Part shown: one piece after another, positions 32,061 to 43,965 of the stretch | How the letters are laid out: each line of letters begins with the position of its first letter | Numbering within the stretch: the first letter of the stretch is position 1 | Origin: Protopterus annectens | Lineage: Eukaryota > Chordata > Ceratodontiformes > Protopteridae | Direction: 5' to 3' | Length of the DNA: 64,000 nt | NCBI RefSeq assembly: GCF_019279795.1 | Contig: NC_056731.1 | Coordinates: 865,431,071-865,495,070, forward strand | Notes under the pieces: model-generated | Told to the model about the DNA's origin: nothing | Database searches by the model: none | Seen by the model: only the letters and a program-made list of their open reading frames with translations | Made by a program: the position numbers and the translations under genes

Positions 32061-34431
32061 TGGAATATCAGGTGGGTTTGACATTGGTATATAAAATGAA
32101 GTGGACATAAGACTGTTTTTCTGCCAAGGTAATTCAGAAGTCACAGTAAACATTATCTTGCAACAGCCTAAGAGATGGCTTTACATGGGGATGTCATCAG
32201 ATGGACTTTACCACAATAAGCTCAACAACATCTTTTGTCAATCAGAGATGAAAGAATTCTATACAGTCAGCAAAATCAAGCTCCAGAGCTAACTGTGGCA
32301 GAGACCATCCGATTCTTACTGTAAAGTTTAAACTTACAGAAAACAAGAAAAAATACTAGGCCAGTCAGATTTCAGCTGAACAATACTACAAATGAACATT
32401 TACTGAAGATGAAGACTAGACATAAGGGATTAGGTAGGCATGAGGGACAGAGTACATGAACTATGGACAGAAGTTTGAAATATTAACCAGGAAGTGGCAA
32501 AAATAATTCTAAATAATGAAGATTAAGAAGGCAAAATGACTGTCTGTGAAGGCTTTAGAAGTGGCTGAGGAAAGAAGGATATCTAAAGACAATGAGGATA
32601 GGGTACATCATGTAAGACTTTAATGCAGAGTTTCATAGATAATAGCGAGAGTAGTCCAGGAGGGATGTATAAATGAGCAATGCAAAGAACTGGAAGAAGA
32701 CAATAAAAGGTGAACAACAGATATGTTCAAGAACATGAGTTATATTAAGGGAAGCTTCCAGGTAGAAATGGACATAACTAAAGACAAAAAAATGGGAGAA
32801 AACCTGACAGAAGTAGAAGAGAAAAGATCACAGAATTCAGTCAGAGTAGTACTACTACTGAAGTCAGTTGTAAAGACATGTTAAGTTGACAAGGACACCA
32901 ACATCACTAACACATACAATGATGTATTGTCTAACTACAGCCAGATGTGTTCTCTAACTACAGCCAAACATCATGGAGTGAAGTTAAATGGACAATAGAA
33001 TGCTTTGCTAATAAAGCTGAACCATCAGCCAAATAGTTCAACATCCTGCAAAATGATAATGTAACACTGCCGCATTTAATTTGCGAGCAGCTGTGGAAAA
33101 CACGACAGTAGCAATTGCATTGGAAATTGTCAGTTTATATTTAAGCCCCCAAAATGGTCATTGCTACAGAGACTGTTCCAATTATAAATCACACTTGAAG
33201 AAAGTACTGCATTCCCCAAATTAGAACTATTTCCCCAATGCTGAAGCTAGGGTAACTGCAATCCAAGCTGTGTGAAAGTTCGATATGACAGAAGCTCAGT
33301 GTCAAAGAAGACATGTTGGAAGAGAAAATTACTCATATTCAGATGACCATGAATTTGGAAATCATTAAAGTCAAACAAAAAAAAAAAAATCAATGGACTT
33401 TGACTTGAGAAAGAAGACAATGAACATTGGCATTTTTGAGCTCTTGGAGACCAGCACTGTCTCCCCTTCCCACACCCACTCTAGAATTTGTTGAAAGGAG
33501 AAAAAAGGTGCAGTAGGACTTTTGTTATTAAAACACTAATAAAAGAAAATGAATTGTGCTTAAAATCATAGAAAGAATGGTAAACAATCCATAAAACATT
33601 ATGGCCTGCTTAGGAAAGTTTTATGAGTTAGTTATTTGGTCCATCCATTAAATGAAGCTTTTACTAATTTATCCAAACATTTGTGCCTGTGGTATACATT
33701 TTATGCTGCATAACAATAACGTAGATTTTGCTGTAGCTATTTCCACCTTCAGAGGGTTTCTTTCCAAGTTTATAATAGTGCATATGCCAGCTATGACATG
33801 GAAGGAGAATGTAACTTGGTATGGGCAACCAATCATCTTTTCCAGGCATGCATTGAAAATACTTGCACTATCTGTACATGTGTCGTGTGCTGCACAGGAA
33901 TTACCTGTTTCTACTACCATATCCACAGCAAAATCATGTGCATGCAGCTGAATGTAAATTGATGTTTTTCCACACATCAGATCTTCTTAAGGTGATCTTT
34001 TCACAACCACCAAACCCAGTGTCTCACTTTCCCGCTTCCACCCTGGTAGTCAGCCAACCAGAATGCACCCTCTCCCCCTTTACAAATTTCTGGATCTGCC
34101 ACTGTATGGCAACCATTTGAAATGTCGGGACCCCAAAACACGTGAACTGAATGGCTAAAAAAAGTGGATTTATATACCAAGTCCAATATGGCCATTTCCC
34201 AGAATATTCCCTTTTCTCTGAGGTATGGTGTTTTCAGAGTTGATGTATATAAGTGTGAGGGTGGTGGGTAGCCTGTCCCATGAAAAAGAAAACGTTTAAA
34301 GTAGAAGAACGATGTTCTGAATTTACCCTTCTGGATTTTTTATCTTTTTTTTTTTTTCATTCCATTGGCACTCAGCATTACGACTGCTGACATTTCAATA
34401 GGGAGCCTGATAATAATGTTGTTATTTACTG
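32061..34431. other. unassigned sequence
   Basis: No protein family is recognised. An 'AATTTCTGGATCTGCCACTG' phrase near 34083 resembles common vertebrate repeat ends. The rest is A-rich and may be old retroelement debris. Confidence 0.4.
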
Positions 34432-35330
34432 GGGGAATGTTTATTTATTTATTTTATTTATTTAGCATTTGTTAACCGGGCTAGTCTAACTGGAGACATC
34501 TCCATTTTTTCAGAGGAGGCCGAGGGAAAAAAACCAGATAAGTAAGTATAGTGCCACAAAAATAGAGATTAAGTCCTGGTTTATACAACACATAAAAAGC
34601 AGTTATGGACTACAGGGGCACAGCCAGTGTTTTTATTAGTGTGTTTTCAGAGTTTGTAAGAGGAGGGAAAGGATTTGAGGTTGTATAAAGGGGTAAAGAA
34701 AGAGGAGAGGATAGTGTAAATGGGTGAAGCATAGAGAAGTAGAAATAAGATAGAATGTTTTAATTCTGTAGAGGGGCCAGTTTTTTCATTGACTGAGGCT
34801 ATTATCTATAGTCACACCTAGCAGCTTAGTGGTAGAATCATTGTAACTCAGAGGAAGATTTTGTCATTTATGAATAGAGAAAAAAGGAGGACCGACAGCC
34901 TGCTTTCTATTGCTGAGGTAAGAGGCAAACCACCAGTGTGCCTGGCCTTCAGAGAGATGGTTATGGGTCTATAATTGGAGTACTCGTTGGGTTTGCCACC
35001 TTTTATGTAGAGGGATGATGACAGGGTAGGCTATTATGGATGCAGCTTTTGAAGTATTTTGCAGGGAAGTTGTTCGACAGAGGGGTACTTTTGATAATGG
35101 AGGTGGAGATAGGTTGTAGTTTAAGGTAGGGAGATTAAGGAGTTAAAGGTGTTGGCAGTTTCTAGGGTTGTGTGTTTTCTGACTCAGAAAGAGGATAAGG
35201 TTAAAGTGTTTATTATATCGTGAGGTCTTAAAGGCTGGGTTGTTAGTGGTAGTAGTCTTTAGTCTTATGATATAGGTTAGGTAGTGGTCACTAATGTTAT
35301 CAGGTAAGGTACCTGCAAGGTAGGATGTTG
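34432..35330 (-). pseudogene. degenerate LINE (endonuclease end to RT, 3' tail)
   Basis: The minus strand contains LPDNISDHYLTYIIRLKT (the 'SDH' end of an AP endonuclease). It then has PLHK and a phrase like 'NYRPIT', and HWWFASYLSNRKQAVG (RT domain after motif A). It ends with CCCGGTTAACAAATGCTAAATAAATAAA. That 3' end is shared with fragments at 18976 and 21918. Large deletions have removed most of the RT. The clade is uncertain; it looks like the CR1/Jockey assemblage. Confidence 0.6.
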
Positions 35331-35786
35331 TTGTTTGTTAATATTAATCCAAGTTATCTGAGTTAATTAAGGACCAATCGAGTTTAGGTCTCCTAATATG
35401 ATAGTTTCTTGAAGACAGAGAATATCGAAGGAGTGAAGTAAAATTCTGAAAAAATTAAAGTTTGTCCATACCTGTATATCTGTAGGTTATAAATGATAAC
35501 AAGTAACTCTTAAAAGTGACATCATACTTTTTAATGAGTATGTTACTAAGCTGTATTTCAGTGCAGTTGCATGGTATCATCCTTTAAAGTTGCAAACAGA
35601 CCTGCTGATATATGAATATGCTCACTTTTTGCTTATCATTATGTCATAATGTGCAGTTATAGCCATACTTCTCTGTAGCGACAGTTTACATCAATATGCT
35701 TTAGTCCTTACATAATATCAACATCATGGTTCGACAAACTTGTGCAATGTCATGTCAACCAAATGAGACTTAGTATTTAACAATGT
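35331..35786. other. unassigned spacer
   Basis: AT-rich sequence with no recognised content. Confidence 0.4.
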
Positions 35787-35895
35787 GTTCATAGGTTCAT
35801 AGGTGTGTACTAGGCTAATGACCACATGGGCCTTTTTAAACTCAGCTGTGTATCTCAAATTTCTGATAAGTTCTGGTACCCTTGATAAGTGTAAG
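35787..35895 (-). mobile_element. CR1-like LINE 3' terminus fragment
   Basis: GTTCATAGGTTCATAGGTGTGTACTAGGC on the plus strand is the reverse complement of the CR1-like 3' tail (GCCTAGTAC..CCTATGAACCTATGAAC) found on copies A-D. Beyond about 100 bp, similarity to them fades, so it is a short truncated copy or a related subfamily. Confidence 0.7.
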
Positions 35896-36009
35896 CAGGG
35901 GCTTGGGAAATTAAACATTTACAAGCAGGGGCCTGGAAGATGAACCTGTGGGTTTTGATATTTTGTAATTGATCATGTGAATGTTGATATTTTCAGCATT
36001 CAAGGTTTT

Positions 36010-36012
<3 letters not shown>

Positions 36013-36087
<75 letters not shown>
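36013..36087. repeat. (CA)n microsatellite
   Basis: About 37 uninterrupted CA units, abutting the left arm of the snapback element. Confidence 0.97.
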
Positions 36088-36090
<3 letters not shown>

Positions 36091-36612
36091 CTACTTCAGT
36101 CTATCGAAACCCCAGATCGTCGAATCACACATCATCGAGACCAATTTAGCAAGACCTCAAAGCATCGAAAACTGTCAACATTGAACCTGAGTTCATTGAA
36201 TACAGCCCCAGACTATAGAACAAACGTACACAAACTCCACCTACATCATACCCACCGCCCAAAACACTGGAAACATAAAGTATCCTATCCTGCATTTTTG
36301 CAGGGGGGCTGCACCCCCCTGCACCTCCCCACACACCACCTGCAAATTAAATATGCCAACTCTAAGATCCTACTACATTGTAGACAAAGGTAAACACCCA
36401 CGGCACACCCACATCTACCAGAGAGCTGACCAGTGAGGTATACATGTATAGCATCTCTGTTCTGTTTAATAGTGATGCTACAGAGAAACAGAAAGTACCT
36501 TTAGTTCAATGAAGTCAGGTTCGATGATGTTGGTTTTCAATGCTATGCAGTTGTATTCATCTCGATGATGTGTGATTCAATGATCTGGGGTTTCGATGGT
36601 CTGAAGTAAACC
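36088..36612. repeat. CGA-rich snapback element 2
   Basis: The outer arms 36088-36139 and 36561-36612 are reverse complements with a few mismatches; AGTCTATCGAAACCCCAGAT pairs with ATCTGGGGTTTCGATGGTCT. Pairing continues inward (CAAAGCATCGAAAACTGTC with TTTTCAATGCTATG) to about 36200 and 36505. The middle holds a C-rich block and the core words CCTGCACCTCCCC and AAATATGCCAACTCTAAGAT, which recur near 50.25 and 55.1 kb. No coding content. It is flanked by CA and TA/TG-type microsatellites. Confidence 0.8.
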
Positions 36613-36699
36613 CATACATGTATATACATATATATGTATATACACACACAAACACATATATTATATATATAATGCTTGCTGTGTAATGTCAGACAAATT

Positions 36700-36900
36700 T
36701 ATTTTTTATCATCTATTTGTATTTGTTTTCTGGGTAGAGCACTACTCTTCATGGACCATTTTCAGATTCAGCCCGGGAGCAGTGTCTGGTTAAGTGGCTT
36801 GTTCAGAGTCACATAATTAGGCAGTGGAAGCTGAGGAAATCCAACCTTGCACAACTGACCACAGGAAATAGCTTTCTTAACTGCTCCTTAATCCCCTAAG
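36700..36900 (+). mobile_element. MIR/L2-like fragment
   Basis: GGTTAAGTGGCTTGTTCAGA followed by GTCACATAATTAGGCAGTGG resembles the conserved 3' core of MIR/L2 elements ('acttgcccaaggtcacacag'). It matches a similar block at 54290-54460. It is old and heavily diverged. Confidence 0.5.
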
Positions 36901-37222
36901 CCAACTGCCAAACCTTTACCTATCTGGGAACACTACGTCTATACAAACATGTAGCAAATAAAGTCAGAAAGGCTTACTCAGTAGCAACTCTAATATTAAA
37001 GGTCAGCTCCAACCAAATGTCAACTTTTTCTCATCATTAACATTTTTTCCTTCACTTTTCTCCAATCCCAAAAATACGACATACAAAGGAAACATAATTT
37101 GAACAGTATTTTTACTAGTAATTCTGGCATAGAGAAATAATACATTGCCTATGGTCTAGGCTATCCATATTTGAGTAGTCACTCAGGAGGTTGATGGAGC
37201 TGGCAGGGAACAATAAACATGT

Positions 37223-38222
37223 TGTGAAGACTGGTAGAGAAGGGTGAAGGCTGCCAGCCTAGTCAAACAGAATTTGATACATAATTCTGGCATTTGTAAA
37301 TATAAATGTAAAATACATGCTTGTGTCTTAAATGTAAAGAAATGCTGTTTCAACAATGTGGCAACACTGCCATCTGCTGCAAGGAAAACTAAGTCAAGCA
37401 TTTCTTATTGGTCCTTTGAAATTAAAATTACTTTTTGTCTGTTCCTTTGAAGTTAGAATTTGGATTCAATGAATCTGGAGTAAGCATCCTGTCTGTTGTT
37501 TTAAGACTAAAGTTAATGACCAGAATTTACATATGGAATGTCCTTTATTGCTTTAAGTGTAAAATAATGTAAATGCAGTTTCTCTGTCAGCCTGATAACC
37601 AGGAAAGTGTAAACAAATGATGTAATGTTTTATCAGAACTGTACTTTCAATTTAAACAGTGGGAACCAGAGATTAAGCATTTTCGTCTTGATATCCACCT
37701 TATCAGTACTCTGCCTGTTGTCTTAAGTAAGTTATCTTAGAAGTGTGTTTTCTTGTAGAAATAGCTAGGACTATAAAGATTAGACTAAGTGTTTTTCTGT
37801 TATGTCAGAACTGTACTACTGAATTATTTTAAGTTTCTGTGTGATCTCTGAACTCTTGAATAGCACTGTGGTGTAGTAGTATTGTCTTGTGGTTTTAATT
37901 ATTTATTATTAAATATTTTAAAACCTTTTAACTGTGGTTGGTTTATGTAGAGATAAGTTAAGCTCTAGAGTGCATTGCATATTTATAGAGTTTACTGTCT
38001 AAGCCACTCCTATAGCATTAGACCTGGGCTATACTACCAACTGGATAGTAATACTGCACAGTAATAATTGGACACCCTTTTAAGGGCCTTTGTGTAGCTG
38101 ATAATTATTAGCTGATGGTTTCAGGAATGACTATTGTATAGTCTGGATAAAGGGGCACAGCTGTAGAATCTGTGTCAGCCTTTCCCAGGAGTGTCTGTGA
38201 AATTGTATAAATATTTATCTCA

Positions 38223-38295
<73 letters not shown>

Positions 38296-38591
38296 AGCTA
38301 CATGGGCAGGGACATGAAGCACTGGTTGTACAAAGAGGGTACTTGAGGTTAGCTTGCCAGCTAGGCTGAGATCTGGACCATATAGCTGTGCCAGTGGGGA
38401 GTCTTATTGTGGACCTGGAGAGCAAGGGAGTGACCAGACCCAGGCTGACTGTGATCTCTGTGTGCTCTTAAGGGAAAGTGCACTTTACTGTGTGTATTTG
38501 TTATCCTTTCCTCTCATATGAGACACCCTCTCTGGTGTTAGTGGTGATGATTGAGGCTCCTTGATTGCTGGGCCAGGGCACGGGCATCACA
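37223..38591 (+). repeat. solo LTR of the Gmr1-like family
   Basis: It begins TGTGAAGACTGG and ends GGGCATCACA. It aligns along its whole length with the LTRs at 7152 and 13037 (for example GGTGAAGGCTGCCAGCC, GAGGCTCCTTGATTGCTGGG). There is no polypurine tract before it and no gag leader after it, so it is a recombined solo LTR. Flanking 5-mers CATGT and CACAT do not match, so the target duplication is not preserved. A (TG)n tract at 38225-38294 has expanded from the few TG units present in the other LTRs. Confidence 0.85.
38225..38294. repeat. (TG)n microsatellite inside solo LTR
   Basis: About 35 TG units at the position where the complete element's LTRs have only about four to six (TCAAAGTGTGTGTGTGTCAGC near 14016). 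Confidence 0.95.
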
Positions 38592-39668
38592 CACATCTTC
38601 AGGAAGAATGAGCATGACAGTTCTGAAGTGAGGAGAGATGGAATGGAAAAGGATGCAAAATGCCGTGACCAGTTAGTGGAGAGACAAAAATGCAAAGCAC
38701 AGCCAAGGTGTGGGTGTACCAGTGGTGTAAAAGGATACAGCCCTGACCACAGCCGAGGTAACCCAAGTTCAGTTAGTTGCTTGTCAATCTGACAGCACAG
38801 ATCAGGAGGATGGGCATGCCCATCCTTTGAGGGGGGCATGATGAGCTTGGGCCCACCACTGAGATTGATCCCTAGTGACAGCCAAGGAAATGGGGAGGTG
38901 TTGTCCATAGAGTGGCAAGACACTGAATGGTCTGCAGACAGAGGTGTGGATGACATGCTACAAAGCCCACTGCAAGCCAACCCCTGAGATAGTACGAGTG
39001 CATGGAGGGGTGGGATTAGGCCTTGGGCAAAATACTCCTCAGCAGCAGTATGATGATATCCCAGGAAGCATCAGTCTTCTCATCAGCTCCAAACTTGGGG
39101 CAAAGCTTTTCGGAGAATGGTGAAGTCAGGTTCAGGAAAAGCCTCTGTTTTCTCACCAGCCCTGAACGTGGGTCAGGGCTTTTCTGGGAGTGGTCAATTT
39201 GAGCTCAGTAGACCCAGTGGATGAAGAGAAACCTTGGAAACAGCAATTAGTCAGATGTGGGGAGCCAAAAAATGAAAAGTGTACCCTGAGGGTGGGCACT
39301 GATTCACCACGCTACTGCTTTATGGTAGCCTTTGTAGTAAGTGTGCAGAAGCAGACAACTGCATGAGGAAGGCACTGCGGGCTTCCATGACCATGTGGAT
39401 CACACAACCCTGCCCAGTGATGGGGTTAAGGTCATGAATAATGTTTTTATAGCTATGATTCTGGAAAGGGTACAAGCAACATTCATGGCTACCAGAATAA
39501 TGCCCACCAAACTCTTGTCCTCATGTTCTGTAGGGAACCCCACCATGAATGAATGGGTTTAAGTCCAGAAGGGGGAGACTTCATGGTCAACAGATAGAGT
39601 GGGCAAAAAGAACCTAGAAAAGAAAAGTAGTACTTTTACTAAACTCCTTCATCATATAGACTGGATAC
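38592..39668. other. unassigned GC-richer segment
   Basis: No recognised protein. It is less AT-rich than its neighbours and may belong to the LINE whose RT fragment lies at 39669-39990, but I could not translate a convincing continuation. Confidence 0.35.
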
Positions 39669-39990
39669 CTATATTCTCTGGTGGCAGAACCCTAAAAAAT
39701 AAACATTATGAAACTCACTGGCTGTAATTGGACAAAGTTTCCTTTCCAACACCCTGGCACAGGCTTTCCCAGAGCAGCTGAGAAGTGTAATCCCTCTATA
39801 GTCGGAGCACATCTTCTTGTCCATCTTTCTGATAATGGGGAGCACTATCCCATTTTGCCAATCTAAAGATACTGCCTCAGATTGAAAGGCAACAATGAAA
39901 AGGCATGTCAACCACAACACCTCAGCAATGTCCAGTGCCCTCAGCATTTCCAGATATTTCTCATCCACTCCAGCCAGCTGTTATTGTCCT
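39669..39990 (-). pseudogene. I/Nimb-like LINE RT fragment (RT N-terminal motifs)
   Basis: The minus strand reads GVDEKYLEMLRALDIAEVLW, LDWQNGIVLPI, KMCSDYRGITLLSCSGKA and ARVLERKL. This corresponds to the start of the reverse transcriptase of a LINE family abundant in teleosts, which I place near the I/Nimb clade from memory. It ends after ARVLERKLCPI. The fragment at 54640-55083 carries the next part of the same protein type. Confidence 0.75.
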
Positions 39991-41339
39991 TCATTTAGAT
40001 TCTGAGGTTAATACAATTAGAAAGGAAGTGACGCAAGATACCAAGGCACAAGTTTAAGCCTTTTATTACTAAATAATCAATAAACAGATTAAAAAATCTC
40101 TAACAAACAAGCAGCAAGAGAATCTTCATTGCTCAATGACTAGGGGGACTCCAAATCAGTGCAGCTATCTGTTCAGTCAACACTCCGCAGGCACTGGTAA
40201 ATCCAAATACTCAGTCCAAGCTAAAAGTTCGTGTCGATCAAAGCAAATCAATCAAATCAAATCCAGATGATAAGTTTCATTCTCTTGCTGGCTGCTGAGC
40301 ATTTTATAGTTCCAGAAAATCATGACAGTTTTTAACTAATGGAGTATTTTCAAAAAATTACAAATCATTTTCTAAGTTGTAAACAACACTTATATTGTGT
40401 CTGGTTATTATTTCAGTGCTTATGCATGCTTCCCTTTAAAGAACAGTTAGCCCACAGAATTACAACAGCTCCTCTTTCCAGTCCCTCCATGCTGGTAAAC
40501 AGCTTTTATGCTGAACAGCAGTTTCTTAGGTCAACTGAAGTTCAATATACTAGTGTTCAGTAAGCAAGGTTTACCTTAAAGCATTTTCTAATATATTTAT
40601 ATCATCAATAAAGCTGGTATCAGTTAATAACACACAGTAGTGAGGAGATTGCTGCATTAAAACATTTGGGCACGCTCTGTGGATACTTCACACTGGCATA
40701 CCACAATGGAGCTGTTTAATCACTGCAGTGACTTAAATGGAACCAGTTCTTCCATCTGTTTCTGGCACTGCCTCCTCAAAGGAGAGCATGCCCACTGGAT
40801 TCAATAATTCCTTAAATTGTTACTTCTCTCTCTCAGCATTGTCCATTTAGGATTCACATGTCTCCACCTTTCCTGAGAACTGCCTGGGTAATTTCCATCC
40901 GCCTCCTTCTGAGTCACTGGATGATTTGCCAGAATCTCTTTGAGGCTCTCTAAGAGATATTCATCATGCCTCGTCAAACACCTCCCCATATCTAAGACTT
41001 TCCTTCACCAATTGTTTCAGCTGACACCAGCCTGTCTTGTCAGTACCATCATATCCAGGTACCCACCTGCTAGCACTGCATGCAAGAGATTTTTGTTAAG
41101 CCTGACAGCTTCCTTCACTTCTGGTGTCTATCAGCAGGTCCTAGGGTTACCACCATGACAAGTAATGACCATCTTTTGGGCACAGCTCTTTGCTGCTTCC
41201 TTTACTATTGAGGACATGAACAGGGCCTATTCAGACTCCATGTCCCTAACTTCAGCAGATATATGGGAGAAGCTCTTCTGGAGGTGGGTAGTAAACTATT
41301 GGCTAGGTTTTCCCAATGCACCCTTACTACATATTTAGT
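39991..41339. other. unassigned sequence
   Basis: No protein is recognised. A minus-strand frame at 40801-40989 (62 codons) has no identifiable motif. Confidence 0.4.
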
Positions 41340-41344
41340 TTTTC

Positions 41345-41945
41345 CAGGTCTGTGTAGCTGCCAGACCAACCATTTGACCTAACTTACTTCCAAATATTGA
41401 TCAGCATCCCTCGTGACCTGAACGTCCAGAATGTGTAGCCTCAGATTTGGTGAAACACCTATAAAGCTGATCACTGATCTTTAGCCTATGGTGCTGGTGT
41501 ATCATTGGCCCTTGTGAATATCCTTGTGCTCAGACATGACTAGCAGAGAGGACTACCAAATCTTCCCTCTGATTTTTTTTTTTTTAATGCCATGTGTAAA
41601 CAGCCAGGGAGCCTATGCAAATAACTGGGCAAAAAAGATTAATGAGTTTATCCAACTGCCACCACAGCCATTTGATTGAACTTATTACCAAACACTGATC
41701 AGCACCCATCTTTACCTGTGGGTCCAGAAGGTATCGCATCAGGTCTCACGACAAAACTATAAAATTGACCATTGACCAATAGCCTTTGTCTCAGGGTACT
41801 GCTCTGGTACCATGTGTACTTATGAGACCCTTATGTTTACACATGTCTGACCAATGTTTCATATTATTTATTTTTTATTTTCATACCATGTGTGGATAAC
41901 CAAGGAGACTGTGCAGAATAGCTAATAATGAAGACTGATGAGCAA
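41345..41945. repeat. ~297-bp tandem duplication
   Basis: Unit 1 (about 41345-41641) and unit 2 (about 41642-41945) share CCATTTGA..TAACTTA, the CACTGATCAGCA/TATTGATCAGCA word, CCAGAA, a 'GACCATTGACC/GATCACTGATC' phrase and a ...CCATGTGTRRAYAACC end. The offset is 296-298 bp at several anchor points. Substantial divergence shows it is old. Confidence 0.65.
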
Positions 41946-42109
41946 AATAAGTAAAACAGAAAATGATGGTTTAGTCTCTAGCTGATCACAATGGTGTCAC
42001 AAAATCTTCTGCATGTCTTTAGTTGCCTGACTGGGGCTTCACTGCTTGATATTTTGAGCCATTTACTATTCACAACCATCTCTAAACAATCCATTTTGGA
42101 GAGGGGGAA

Positions 42110-42478
42110 AGTATAGTTGTGTAAAATCTTAACATAATGGTAGATGTCCTTGCCTTCACCACTGCAGTATTCTTTACAAATGGGATTCTCTGCCATGAAG
42201 CCCACCGTCCGGACAGTTTACCAAAGTCTACCATTGCTTTAAGGTATGTTGAACATCACCTGCACACTCCTTGCATAGGGTAGGGTATAAAGGTGACATT
42301 CAGGCATACCATCCTCAGAACTGATTGCCCCAGTAGGAACAGCAGTCCAAGGAAAACCAAGAAGAACCTGCACATCCAGGAAGGATAAAAGACCAGGGGG
42401 ATGGAGGGAGGGAGTGAATACTGCAGCGGTGAAGGCAAGGACATCTACCATCATGGTAAGATTTTACACAACTGTACT
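42110..42478. repeat. DIRS terminal structure, copy 1
   Basis: 42110-42171 and 42417-42478 are inverted repeats of about 62 bp (GTTGTGTAAAATCTTAACAT pairs with ATGGTAAGATTTTACACAAC) around a 245-bp spacer. The same organisation, with different bases, closes the DIRS element at 61883-62282. A plus-strand TATAAA at about 42285 lies between the arms, and CATGGTAAGA, a splice-donor-like word, lies in the right arm. The downstream word CTGCAGTATTCCTTACTAATGGGA repeats the one at 42163. Confidence 0.75.
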
Positions 42479-42532
42479 ATGTCCTTACATTCACTGCTGC
42501 AGTATTCCTTACTAATGGGAGAGTGCCAAAGC

Positions 42533-43965
42533 TCAAGAAGAAACCTGGGAGGAGGAAGCAGCAGACCCTTCAAAGAAGCCATGAAGAATGGCAGCAGCAA
42601 AACCAGCTCTGGCCCTGGAGATACCATCCATCTGGTAATGTTTGGTAAAGGTATGCACAGACGTCCAGGTAGCAGCTTCAAGAATAGAATTAGTGTCTAA
42701 GCCTCTGAAGAAAGCACCAGAAGAAGCCACATCTCTAGTGGAATGAGCCTTTACAGAAGAAGGAAGGCTCTCACCATGAAAAGAGTAGCAAAAGGAAATA
42801 GCCTTTGAAATCCAAGTGGAAATAGTTTGCTTGGAAACAGCCAAACTCAAAGACCTAGGATGAAAGGAAACACATAACTGGTCAGATTTTCTGATAGCTT
42901 TAGTTTTATCCAAATAAAATCTGAGCTGTTTATGCACATCTAAGGTATGCAGCACCCTCTCACTGTCAAATTGCAGCGATAGAAAAAAGTAGGCAAATTA
43001 ATAGACTGATTAAGTGACAACTCATTAACCACCTTGGGCATTAAAGAAGGATTAGTACTCAAGGACACCCTGTCCTTATGAAATAACAAAAAATGTGGAC
43101 AAGCCATAAAGGCTTGCAACTCAAACACCTGTCTGGCAGAAGTAAGAGCTAACAAAAGAACTGTCTTCCAAGAACAATGTTGCAAGGAGGATGAAACAGT
43201 AAGCTCAAAAGGAGCCTGGGTCAATATTTCTAGAATGAAATTAAGATCTCAGGGAGGAGGAACAGGCTTCCTGGGCAGTCTAATATTAAGGATGCCTTTA
43301 AGAAATTGCTTAGCCTCAAATCTAGAAGCTAATGGGGGAGTTAAAGGCAGATAAGCAGAAAGAGTTGATAAGTGGGCCTTAATAGAAGAATAGGCCACAC
43401 CAGCACTGAGCAACTCACACAAATAAGAGAGAACCAAAGGAACATCCACCAAAAGTGGGTCCTGGTCATGAGAAAGATACCAAATAGAAAATGTCTTCCA
43501 TTTAGACAAGTAGGATTTCCTAGTAGTAGGTTTCCTGGCCACATGCAGGACTTGCAGCATGTCCTCAGAAAAAGGTATCTATGAGGGATCAAAACCCTAT
43601 TAACCACAGTGTCAGTTGAAGCATGGATAGGTGGGGATGGATGGGAGACCCCTTGTCTTGTGTGAGATCATCCATCTGTAAGGTAACTTGTGATGATTGC
43701 CCTTGGCAAAATGCAAAAGTAGAGGGAACCACTGCTGCTGCAGCCAAAAGAGAGTCACCAACAAGATTTTGGGAGCATCCTGTTGAATCTTGAACAGATC
43801 TCTGTAATAAAGAAACATCCTCTTCCAAGAAAATGAGAAGGCATCCACCTTCCATACCAGAGGACCTGGGACTCTGGTGCAAAACAGATGAAGATGTCTG
43901 TTCAGAGGGGAGGTAAAGAAATCTACTTGAGGAGTACCCCACTGGTGAACAATGTCCAGAAACGG
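42533..43965 (-). pseudogene. DIRS-like element: RNase H end and tyrosine recombinase
   Basis: The minus strand first shows the end of the RT/RNase H region: HQWGTPQVDFFTSPLNRHLH, then VDAFSFSWKRMFLYY. The tyrosine recombinase follows: KPTTRKSYLSKWKTFSIWYL, an Arg-box ALTSARQVFELQAF, and HSTRDVASSGAFFRGLD..ILEAATWTS with the nucleophile in HTFTKHY. The Arg before V.EL, which cuts or holds DNA in tyrosine recombinases, is Gln here (ARQ), whereas copy 2 has ARRVSEM. Frameshifts separate the pieces. The 5' half is missing beyond 43965, where a CGA-rich repeat abuts. Confidence 0.85.
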
